Source: JBNKFV01 sp050289485 (GTDB taxonomy: Bacteria; Pseudomonadota; Gammaproteobacteria; Pseudomonadales; Cellvibrionaceae). Taken from it: a stretch of 64,000 nt of DNA. Shown here one piece after another: positions 26,219 through 33,569 of the stretch. The notes beneath the pieces are model-generated. The model was not told the origin of the DNA. It was given only the letters and a program-made list of their open reading frames with translations, and searched no databases. How positions within the stretch are numbered: the stretch's first letter is position 1; every line of letters begins with the position of its first letter. The DNA is taken from NCBI GenBank assembly GCA_050289485.1, contig JBNKFV010000003.1, forward strand, positions 1-64,000, written 5' to 3'. The position numbers were made by a program, and so were the translations under genes.

Positions 26219-26611
26219 TTAAACTCCCCGTTTAATCCGCACCTGTTCCTGTTCCAGCAAGGCGTCTATTTCCGTCCGGCTTAGGCTGGTAAATTCACTG
26301 GGGCGTATAGCTTTGTCATCGACATAAAAGCCTGTAAAACCGCACCAGGGTTTTCCTACCAGTACCTCGTCAAATGGTACCTGGTGTTTTTCCAGCCAGG
26401 CCAGGACGCCAGGCAGGGTGTGTAGATTAATTTTTCCCACGTTGCCTTCGTAGGTACGCATATTTCTAGCGGTAAAAATGGTGATGGCAAACCCATCAGC
26501 GTGATAGTCGCGAAGTTTAGCTATGAGGGGAAGATTTGGCTGCTTGTCTGGGTATGGACCAGGTTCATCGATGGTGAGAGTTCCATCCAGGTCAATTACG
26601 AGTTTCTTCAT
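26219..26611 (-). CDS. Small HAD-family phosphatase, capsule type
   Basis: A 130-residue HAD protein with the catalytic DLDGT motif at the N-terminus (Asp7 nucleophile, Asp9 acid/base in MKKLVIDLDGT), motif II Thr in ITIFTARNMRTYEGN, and motif III/IV in VDDKAIRPSEF. It is very short, without a cap domain, like the HAD proteins found in capsule and surface-glycan clusters. It is the first gene of the operon 26611-22795. It may remove a phosphate from the precursor that the following kinase and nucleotidyltransferase handle. Substrate unknown. Confidence 0.82.
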   Translation of the reverse strand: MKKLVIDLDGTLTIDEPGPYPDKQPNLPLIAKLRDYHADGFAITIFTARNMRTYEGNVGKINLHTLPGVLAWLEKHQVPFDEVLVGKPWCGFTGFYVDDKAIRPSEFTSLSRTEIDALLEQEQVRIKRGV

Positions 26612-26745
26612 CGGTTAACCGTCGCGTTCAGTAAAAGGCGGCCATTTTCGCATAAAGCCAAACCAATTACTTCATCGCTGTGCTGGTGTCGAGTCGTTCG
26701 GCAAGCAGTGGCGTCGGCTTAGTAACGGTAGACGTCTAATTATGT

Positions 26746-27276
26746 TTACGTCGCCAACAAACGATCGTATTTACGACTGAGGATATCGTAGAACTGTTCG
26801 CGATAATGGCTGATATCGGCCTTGAATTTGACGATGTCGTTGTCGCTGATATCTTTGCGGCCCACGTAAACCTCTTTGCGAAACAAGGCGATTTTGGCGC
26901 CGTACAAACGCAGGGTTTTCTCCATCGCCTTTTCGCCCAGCATCAACAGCTTGGCTTCGGCGTCGGCCAGCTTTTTAAATTCGCGCACCAGCTCAAGGTT
27001 GACTCGTTCGAGTTCTTCGCGACGGGCTTCTGGCCAGCGGCTGCCAAAGCGGGTTGACTCAATGGCCAGCGATGCGTATTTGGCAAACACGTGGTTCACA
27101 TTGCCCACATCGGCAGAAACACCCTCAAGCAGTTCGAGGCGGCGTTGCTGCTTCACGGCGGTTGGTTGGCTGCTGTTGTGGCGTGTTGCCACCCAGGCCA
27201 TGCCGCCGGCAATCAGAGCGCCGAGCCCAACCTTGATGGAAGTGTCAATAATTGGCCAATAGCTTTGAATATCCAT
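26746..27276 (-). CDS. Hypothetical single-pass membrane protein
   Basis: I do not recognise this 176-residue protein. One transmembrane segment (about residues 14-31, VGLGALIAGGMAWVATR) is followed by a charged, mostly helical cytoplasmic domain rich in Lys, Arg and Glu with possible coiled-coil stretches (RREELERVNLELVREFKKL). There is no catalytic motif. The compact ORF with a plausible ATG and codon use like the neighbours supports a real gene. It is separated from the glycan operon by 134 bp and from the DUF3820 gene by 147 bp, so it is probably transcribed alone. Confidence 0.7.
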   Translation of the reverse strand: MDIQSYWPIIDTSIKVGLGALIAGGMAWVATRHNSSQPTAVKQQRRLELLEGVSADVGNVNHVFAKYASLAIESTRFGSRWPEARREELERVNLELVREFKKLADAEAKLLMLGEKAMEKTLRLYGAKIALFRKEVYVGRKDISDNDIVKFKADISHYREQFYDILSRKYDRLLAT

Positions 27277-27423
27277 GGTGAATCTGCCTGTTTTCTCAAT
27301 CAGATGACGGTTAATTGACGTTTTGTGCCGGTCGATGATGTTATTGAGGAAAATAGCAAAATTCAGTCCAAACTCGGGCGGCCGTCTAGCATGCGTTGCT
27401 ACACGCCCGCTGCCGCGAGGTAT

Positions 27424-27657
27424 TCAGCCTTGTTGCTTGAGTGGTTCTATCAGTGATTCCAGGCCATTGGCCTTGATCTCGTAGAGTAGCGCCAGTTGCT
27501 GGCCAAGCTTGCCAGCGGGAAAGCCCTTTTCATAAAACCACACCACATAGGGTTCTGGCAGGTCGACCAGTAAGCGCCCGGCATACTTGCCAAAGGGCAT
27601 TTTGACACGGGCCAAGTCGAGAATCAGTTGCGGGTCGAAAGGGTATTCGCTGTTCAT
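27424..27657 (-). CDS. DUF3820 family protein
   Basis: A 77-residue protein with the DUF3820 pattern: the MPFGKYAGRLLVDLPEPYVV block, then WFYEKGFPAGKLGQQLALLY. The family is common in gammaproteobacteria and resembles small exonuclease-associated or nucleic-acid-binding modules, but its function is not established. It lies 15 bp after the SUI1/YciH gene in the same direction, so the two are probably co-transcribed. Confidence 0.88.
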   Translation of the reverse strand: MNSEYPFDPQLILDLARVKMPFGKYAGRLLVDLPEPYVVWFYEKGFPAGKLGQQLALLYEIKANGLESLIEPLKQQG

Positions 27658-27672
27658 TAGTGTGGATAGGCC

Positions 27673-27999
27673 CTAGCTTCCGGCCAGCCTTACGGTGTAG
27701 CCCAGTGCTTCGAGTTCGACTTTGAGCTTGTCTCGATTGTCGGTCTGAATCTCAATGTCCATATTTTTGACACTGCCACCCACGCCGCATCGTTGCTTGA
27801 GGGTTTTGGCTACCTGTTTCAGGTCGTCGGCGCCTAAAGGTAGCCCTTTGATAATACTTACGCCTTTACCTTTGCGGCCTTTGGTTTCGCGATGAATGCG
27901 CACAATACCATCGCCCTGGGGAATTTCTGCCTTGGGGGTGTCGCCGGTCTTTATGCGGCCGGTTTTGGTGGAGTACACCAGTCTGCTGTTATTGCTCAC
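27673..27999 (-). CDS. yciH: SUI1/eIF1-like translation factor YciH
   Basis: A 108-residue protein with the SUI1 fold: VRIHRETKGRKGKGVSIIKG, then LKQVAKTLKQRCGVGGSVK and DIEIQTDNRDKLKVELEALG. The TKGRKGKGVS loop and the CGVGG(S/T) turn are diagnostic. Bacterial YciH resembles eukaryotic initiation factor 1 and can influence start-codon fidelity; its physiological role is still debated. It sits between a zinc-ribbon membrane protein gene (10 bp upstream) and DUF3820, likely as one short operon. Confidence 0.93.
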   Translation of the reverse strand: MSNNSRLVYSTKTGRIKTGDTPKAEIPQGDGIVRIHRETKGRKGKGVSIIKGLPLGADDLKQVAKTLKQRCGVGGSVKNMDIEIQTDNRDKLKVELEALGYTVRLAGS

Positions 28000-28009
28000 G
28001 TTGGCTGTC

Positions 28010-28321
28010 CTACGCTTTCACCAGTTTTTGTTGCCATATACCAATGCAGGTAATGACTGCACCTACCAGAAAAATATGCTGGGCATTAAATGGCGGCAGT
28101 GGCCAGAAATAAAACATAGGAGCCAGAATGGCGGCCGTAAAAATGCCTAGCGATACCAGTTTTTCGGCTTGCTCCGGTAACTTGATGGATTTACCGCAAT
28201 GAGGGCAGTCAAAGGGCTTGCGGTTTAAAAAGGTGGCGAGCAGGCCTTTTTGCTGTAACAGGCGTTTGTCCATGGGTTGCTGGCAGTGGGGGCAGCGTAA
28301 GGGTTTGAATAAAAAGGCCAT
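28010..28321 (-). CDS. Small zinc-ribbon membrane protein
   Basis: A 103-residue protein starting MAFLFKPLRCPHCQQPMDKR. Two CPHC knuckles (about residues 10-13 and 38-41) form a zinc ribbon, followed by KSIKLPEQAEKL and two membrane helices. The frame is open up to 28555, but that extension translates the hairpin-rich DNA at 28340-28520 and is not protein-like, so I place the start at the ATG at 28321 even though its ribosome site is weak. Function unknown. Its position 10 bp before yciH suggests co-transcription. Confidence 0.75.
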   Translation of the reverse strand: MAFLFKPLRCPHCQQPMDKRLLQQKGLLATFLNRKPFDCPHCGKSIKLPEQAEKLVSLGIFTAAILAPMFYFWPLPPFNAQHIFLVGAVITCIGIWQQKLVKA

Positions 28322-28423
28322 GATGAAAAGTCTAAGTCTACAGAGTGTTGATTGGTCGCCAAGGGTAAAGGCTCGTGGGTCGCTTGCCAAGTAGGCAGTG
28401 GTCGGTGGCATCCGTGTACCGGC

Positions 28424-28518
28424 AAAATCGACGACTGTAAGTCGTTGATTTTGGGAGCAAAGGAAAAATCGCATTGTGTCCTTTGCGTGCTTTGAAAAAG
28501 TCAGGAAGACTTTTTCAA
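28424..28518. repeat. Cluster of three hairpins upstream of the zinc-ribbon gene
   Basis: Three stems follow one another: AAAATCGACGACT with AGTCGTTGATTTT (28424-28452, one wobble); GCAAAGG with CCTTTGC (28457-28486); TTGAAAAAGTC with GACTTTTTCAA (28492-28518, perfect 11 bp). A looser inverted repeat, TGCCA...TGGCA, adjoins at about 28385-28410. This looks like a structured repeat or small mobile element between the yciH operon and the divergent K+ channel gene. Confidence 0.6.
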
Positions 28519-28627
28519 CAGCCTGATAGAATAGTGCAGCAAGGCTTGTGCCCATGGTACGCTTTCGCCCACATAACGTGCGGGCACCTGCGCAAGCACG
28601 TAGTAAGACGGAACAGGTTAATCATTC

Positions 28628-29446
28628 ATGCAAAAACAAACCCGTAGAGAGTGGTTGTACGAGGTTATTTTCGGTACTCATACCCCCGCTGGCAAACGCT
28701 TTGATATGTGGCTTATCTACGCCATTTTATTGAGTGTGCTGGTGCTGGTGTTGGACTCTGTAGAGCGGCTTCACGGCGCACTTGACCGCAGCTTTGTTTA
28801 TGCCGAATGGGCGTTTACGCTGTTGTTTACTGTGGAATACGCCTTGCGCCTGTACTGTACGCCCAATCGTTGGCGTTATGCGTTGAGCTTCTACGGTATT
28901 GTTGATCTGCTGTCGATACTGCCAACGTACCTGGGGCTTATTTTTGGGAACCTCAATTATTTGTTGGTGGTTCGCCTATTGCGTGTATTACGTATCTTCC
29001 GGGTACTGAAACTGGTGCGTTATCTGGAAGAAGCCAATTTACTGGTGCGTTCGATGGTGCAATCGCGGCACAAGATTTTTGTCTTCTTCGCAACGGTGGT
29101 CATTATCGCTACTATTTTTGGCTCATTGATGTATGTGGTAGAGGGGCCAACCAACGGCTTTACCAGTATTCCCAAAAGTATTTACTGGACTATCGTGACC
29201 ATTACCACTGTAGGTTATGGCGATATTACGCCACAGACAGTGGCTGGCCAGTTTATTGCGTCGTTGGCGATGTTGACCGGTTATTCGATTATTGCGGTAC
29301 CCACCGGTATTTTAACGGCAGAGCTGTCACGTGAAATGCAGCGTGAACACAGTCGCCGCCAGTGCCCGAAGTGCCAGAAATCAGGCCATGACACCCACGC
29401 GAGCTTCTGCCAGTATTGTGGCGCGTCGCTCCATGACAACCGTTGA
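28628..29446 (+). CDS. Voltage-sensor-type potassium channel with C-terminal zinc ribbon
   Basis: A 272-residue ion-transport protein with six membrane helices. S4 carries regularly spaced arginines and a lysine (VRLLRVLRIFRVLKLVRYLE, about 118-137). The pore loop has the K+ selectivity filter TVGYGD (about 196-201), followed by S6. After S6 comes a short cytoplasmic tail with paired Cys motifs (CPKCQK...FCQYCG), a likely zinc ribbon and not a standard part of bacterial Kv channels. It probably sets membrane potential or K+ efflux. The slyX gene follows after 12 bp and may be co-transcribed. Confidence 0.93.
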   Translation: MQKQTRREWLYEVIFGTHTPAGKRFDMWLIYAILLSVLVLVLDSVERLHGALDRSFVYAEWAFTLLFTVEYALRLYCTPNRWRYALSFYGIVDLLSILPTYLGLIFGNLNYLLVVRLLRVLRIFRVLKLVRYLEEANLLVRSMVQSRHKIFVFFATVVIIATIFGSLMYVVEGPTNGFTSIPKSIYWTIVTITTVGYGDITPQTVAGQFIASLAMLTGYSIIAVPTGILTAELSREMQREHSRRQCPKCQKSGHDTHASFCQYCGASLHDNR

Positions 29447-29458
29447 GCAGGTTCTGCT

Positions 29459-29686
29459 ATGACCACACAACATAACGACCCGGCAATGATTGAAGATTTG
29501 CAGTCACGGTTGGCTTTTCAGGAGGATATGGTCGACAGCCTCAATGCCACCGTGGTGTCGCAGGCCGAAGCGATCAAGGTGTTGCAGATGCAGGTGCAAC
29601 ACCTGTCAAAACGATTTAAAGACGTGGTTGATAGTCTTGAAGGGCCTGGTGGTGGCGCTGCGGATGAGCGTCCTCCCCACTACTGA
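29459..29686 (+). CDS. slyX: SlyX family protein
   Basis: A 75-residue coiled-coil protein: IEDLQSRLAFQEDMVDSLNA, then VVSQAEAIKVLQMQVQHLSK, and the PPHY C-terminus characteristic of SlyX. The heptad pattern runs over most of the length. SlyX is widespread in gammaproteobacteria and its function is unresolved. It follows the K+ channel gene by 12 bp with an AGCAGG site before the ATG. Confidence 0.94.
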   Translation: MTTQHNDPAMIEDLQSRLAFQEDMVDSLNATVVSQAEAIKVLQMQVQHLSKRFKDVVDSLEGPGGGAADERPPHY

Positions 29687-29863
29687 GTATGGGTGACAGA
29701 TTTGTAGCAGAAGGCATATTGCCCTAATGAGCCCCTGCGGCATTTTCGTTTTTACTCGCACAGCCAGAAAAGCTGTCTACACTTAGGGGACGATAGCACA
29801 GTCGTCAGCCTCCTAGTGGGCGTTGGTGTGTTTGGAGATGTTCCGCTTTTTATGGATTGATGA

Positions 29864-32800
29864 ATGGATCGCGCTGCTGAATTCTTAAATCCACATCCCA
29901 CCTGTCAACTTGCCGCCGATGCGGTAGTGCACTGGTATTGCAACCTCTCTCAATTTGAATTTCACATTGCTGCCGATATAGAGCGGCTAGTACCTGGTGT
30001 GAGTGCCAGCCGTTTAACCTGGAACGAATTTCTGCGCTGTTTTGATGATGGTCAGATTGCCAGTATTGCTGAGCAACCTGTCCGCCAGCCTAATCGACAA
30101 TTTCGCTTTAGCATTCATATGGGTAGTCCGCCTGATCGGAAGCTCATACAGGTATTTGGCGAAGCGTTTGCCGGTAGTCACGGTTGGGTGTTCAGTGGTG
30201 TGATTAGCGGTAATCCCCAGCCCATGACACAAGCCGACACTGGTCTGGTTCAAGGTTGGATGTACGACTACTGGTTTGAGCATTCGCAAGTTGCCTCGTG
30301 GATTGCTGACAGCGCTGGTACGTTGCGCCGCGTTAACATGGCATGTGTTGACATGTTTAATGTTGATCGTGATTCCATCGATCGGATTATTGGCCATTAC
30401 AATTTGTTCGAAGACAAGGAATTTCTGAAGATTTCACAGGTAGACGAGGTGCGCAAAGCTTTTACAGAGGCGCAGCAGATCTCCCTCGAAATTACTTACA
30501 ATCTGTCGTATCTGGCTGCTACCTATGATGTGAATAAGGAAGGTTTGCAGCACCTTGATATGACCATTATAGTGGATCTCATTCCGGTAAAAGCGGCCGA
30601 CGGACAAGTGGCATTCGTGCTGGTTCAACATCGCGACTTGAGCCATGAAAAAGAAATCAGCAACAGCCTACGGCAGCAGGATCAGCTGCTTCACAGTATT
30701 ATCAATAACACCAGTTCGATTGTGTCAGTGACAGATCTGCAAGGGCGCTTTATTCTGGTGAATCAGGAGTTTATGCGTTTTACTCAGGTGCCCATCGAAA
30801 AAGTATGTGGTCTGACCAGTAGCGCTATTTTTCCCAAGCATGTAGCCCGTTTTGCCGAGTGGCAAGACCAGCAGGTGATTCAGTCGCAGGAGCTGGTTCA
30901 GGTAGAAGAACATATTCCCACACGCGATAACCCTTCAGCGACATTTTTAACCGTGCGTTTTCCTATACGCGACAGCGATGATAACGTTTACGCGGTTGGT
31001 GCCGTGATGACCGACATCAGTAGTCGTAAGCAAAACGAAGATATTATTGTTGAACAGCGTACCGAACTGCAGTTATTGCTGGACTCGGTGGGTGTTTATA
31101 TCTGGTATCTCGATCGTTGGGGGCGCGTAAAAACTGCCAATCGGGATGCTGCCGAACTGGTACCGCTTGAGGAAAGCTACGGCAAAAACTTTCTCGAATT
31201 TATGGTGAACTGGGATTCTTCCGAAGAGCGTCAGCGGGAAATTATGCAGGTCATTCGTACCGGTATTCCGCTGCGTAATTCGGTAGAACGCTACACGGCA
31301 AAGCACGGGGAGGAACGATGGTTTCGTGTCGACAAAATTCCAACCAAAGACATGGAGCAAAAGGTATCTGGTGTGCTGCTGGTCGCTGCGGATATTACCG
31401 ATACAGTGTACAAAGAGCAGGAATTGAAAGAGAGTGATACCCGTTATAAAGCGTTTATTGCCAACAGTGCTGATGCCATTTGGCGCTACGACCTGGTTCC
31501 CCCTGTGCCTATTACACTACCGCTTGAAGAACAAAAAAAACTGATTACTGAACGAGCGGTGATGGCTGAATGTAATCATGTGTTTGCCAGGTTGTGCCAG
31601 GCCAGGGATCCGCAAGATCTAGAGGGTACAGGCCTGCATTCTACTGGCAGTGTCGCGTTGCTCAATGATATTGAGGTGTTTCTGGCCGGTGGATATTGCT
31701 TGGCAGAAAAAGAAGTGACAGTCTCTATTGCCGACGATGAAGTCGCCTATCTCTCGGTATCAGCCCAAGGTACGGTTGCGGATGGGTTTTTGCAGCGTAT
31801 TTGGGGTACGTCGCGCAATATTACCGAAACCAAACACTACATGGATGTGCTGGAATACCAAGCCACTCACGACTCGCTTACACTGCTGCCTAATCGTAAC
31901 AAGTTGTATACCTGCGTTGAGGAAATGTTGAATGAGCTCGAGCCGAACCGTAAAGCCGCTTTATTGTTAATTGATCTTGATCGATTTAAAGAAATCAACG
32001 ATACCCTAGGGCACTATGCGGGTGATCACGTGCTCAAGCAAATTGGTCCACGCCTGGAAAGTGAGTTGCAGGACTACGATGGCATTGTTGCCCGGCTTGG
32101 TGGTGATGAATTTGCTATTTTTATCACCAACATGCTCCATGCGCAGAAGGCTGTGATTTTTGCCCATCGAGTACTCGATGCCATCAGTCAGCCTTTTGAG
32201 CTAGAGGGTATCTACACCGAGATCAGTGCCAGCATTGGTATATCTATCGCCCCCGATCAGGCTCACGATGTGAGCACGCTGCTGCGCTATGCTGACATTG
32301 CCATGTACCGGGTAAAAAATGACTTGTCGCGTGTTGGTGTCTACAAAGCCGAAGAAGATTCTCATTCGGCGAAGCGTCTTACATTGCTCAACGAATTACG
32401 TAAAGCGATCCGCGAAGACGAACTGGTCCTGTATTTTCAGCCGAAAATCGGGTTGGAATTTGGCAATGTGTTTGGCGTTGAAGCATTGTTGCGTTGGAAT
32501 CACCCTCGTCTGGGATTTGTGTCGCCGGGTGAATTTATTCCTTTAGCCGAAAAAACCGATGTAATAGAGCCCATGACACTCTGGGTGTTGCGCAGTGCAT
32601 TGAGTAATTGCCGCGAGTGGTTGCATAAAGGTTTTACCCTGTCGGTAGCGGTTAACCTTTCTTCGCGTAACTTGATGGGTGAAGATATTGCCGAGCGTAT
32701 CGCCGCATTGTTGCATGAGTTTCAGGTACCACCACAGCTGTTGGAACTGGAGATTACTGAAAGTGCCATCATGCTTGATCCTCAGCGAGCGCTGGCGGTA

Positions 32801-33151
32801 TTGAAGGACATTAATCGTTTGGGGGTGAGCCTTGCCATTGACGATTTTGGCACGGGTTATTCTTCGTTGGCTTACATTAAAAAATTGCCTGTCAGTTCAT
32901 TAAAAATCGACTACTCATTTGTGATCAATATGCTGGAGGACGACCAGGATGAAATTATTGTAAACTCCACTATCAATCTGGCGCACAACTTGGCATTAAA
33001 AGTCGTGGCTGAAGGGGTGGAAAGCCAGCAGGTACTTGAACGGCTTGCACAATTAGGCTGTGATCACGCCCAGGGGTACCATGTCGCCAGACCAATGCCG
33101 ATGGCTGCACTGCTTACTTGGCTTGACCAGACCCACTGGCAATCAAAGTAG
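29864..33151 (+). CDS. Multi-PAS GGDEF-EAL protein, paralog 1
   Basis: A 1095-residue cytoplasmic c-di-GMP protein. An N-terminal region of unclear type is followed by four PAS-like domains (about 115-225, 275-385, 400-510, 525-650), then GGDEF (about 660-830; active motif GGDEF at 746-750) and EAL (about 845-1090; EAL at 873-875, with DDFGTGYSSLAYIKKLP). Both catalytic motifs are intact, so it may make and degrade c-di-GMP or one domain may regulate the other. The last PAS is the variant starting YKAFIANSADAIWRYDL with a proline-rich insert and AECN. There is no signal peptide or membrane helix. A close paralog follows at 33570. Confidence 0.95.
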   Translation: MDRAAEFLNPHPTCQLAADAVVHWYCNLSQFEFHIAADIERLVPGVSASRLTWNEFLRCFDDGQIASIAEQPVRQPNRQFRFSIHMGSPPDRKLIQVFGEAFAGSHGWVFSGVISGNPQPMTQADTGLVQGWMYDYWFEHSQVASWIADSAGTLRRVNMACVDMFNVDRDSIDRIIGHYNLFEDKEFLKISQVDEVRKAFTEAQQISLEITYNLSYLAATYDVNKEGLQHLDMTIIVDLIPVKAADGQVAFVLVQHRDLSHEKEISNSLRQQDQLLHSIINNTSSIVSVTDLQGRFILVNQEFMRFTQVPIEKVCGLTSSAIFPKHVARFAEWQDQQVIQSQELVQVEEHIPTRDNPSATFLTVRFPIRDSDDNVYAVGAVMTDISSRKQNEDIIVEQRTELQLLLDSVGVYIWYLDRWGRVKTANRDAAELVPLEESYGKNFLEFMVNWDSSEERQREIMQVIRTGIPLRNSVERYTAKHGEERWFRVDKIPTKDMEQKVSGVLLVAADITDTVYKEQELKESDTRYKAFIANSADAIWRYDLVPPVPITLPLEEQKKLITERAVMAECNHVFARLCQARDPQDLEGTGLHSTGSVALLNDIEVFLAGGYCLAEKEVTVSIADDEVAYLSVSAQGTVADGFLQRIWGTSRNITETKHYMDVLEYQATHDSLTLLPNRNKLYTCVEEMLNELEPNRKAALLLIDLDRFKEINDTLGHYAGDHVLKQIGPRLESELQDYDGIVARLGGDEFAIFITNMLHAQKAVIFAHRVLDAISQPFELEGIYTEISASIGISIAPDQAHDVSTLLRYADIAMYRVKNDLSRVGVYKAEEDSHSAKRLTLLNELRKAIREDELVLYFQPKIGLEFGNVFGVEALLRWNHPRLGFVSPGEFIPLAEKTDVIEPMTLWVLRSALSNCREWLHKGFTLSVAVNLSSRNLMGEDIAERIAALLHEFQVPPQLLELEITESAIMLDPQRALAVLKDINRLGVSLAIDDFGTGYSSLAYIKKLPVSSLKIDYSFVINMLEDDQDEIIVNSTINLAHNLALKVVAEGVESQQVLERLAQLGCDHAQGYHVARPMPMAALLTWLDQTHWQSK

Positions 33152-33377
33152 TGTTGTCAGGTTTGGTTATAAACAGTCCCTAAGCCTTATTGTTAAATAT
33201 TCTTGGCCATATCGAAAAAATGTGATGAATATCTCATTTTTGTTTTTATTCGTTTTTTTGTTCGCTGGCACTTAATTGATTCAATGTTTCTATCTATACC
33301 GGTTCCTGGCCTTGCGGTAGACTCGTCCGCTGTCGATGCAAACAAGTCTACTCAAATTGCCTTGGTAGGGTTACTTG
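33152..33377. other. Intergenic stretch between the two PAS-GGDEF-EAL genes
   Basis: 226 bp of A+T-rich sequence before the structured repeat. No terminator, RNA gene or coding region is recognised; reading frames across it are short and unlike any family I know. With the repeat at 33378-33548 this makes a 418-bp gene-free region that must contain the promoter of the second paralog if that gene is independently transcribed. Confidence 0.5.
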
Positions 33378-33548
33378 TTAACCCGGCAGGAAGTATCGTT
33401 GGGATAACAAGCAGCGCATGGATACGCCGCCATTGGCCGTAGGTCAATGTAGAAATCAGAGATACAAGGAATTTCGTAAAATTCCGCTGGTATTTCCAAA
33501 GCGCGCAACAACATAGATAAGGAGATCTATTTGTTGCTGGGTTAATAG
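33378..33548 (+). repeat. Dispersed structured repeat, copy B
   Basis: Same order of parts as copy A. The left end is TTAACCCGGCAGG, and the centre has ATTGGCCGTAGGTCAATGT and GGAATTTCGTAAAATTCC. The last stem is GCAACAACATAGAT with ATCTATTTGTTGC, ending CTGGGTTAATAG. Relative to copy A the stem has changed from GCGAC/GTCGC to GCAAC/GTTGC, a paired change. It ends 21 bp before the start of the second PAS-GGDEF-EAL gene. Confidence 0.88.
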
Positions 33549-33569
33549 CATAGCAGATGGAATGCGCGA

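Noticed and set aside
28010..28555. 181-residue version of the zinc-ribbon protein
   Set aside because: The N-terminal extension translates the hairpin cluster and has no protein-like pattern; the ATG at 28321 gives a compact zinc-ribbon protein.
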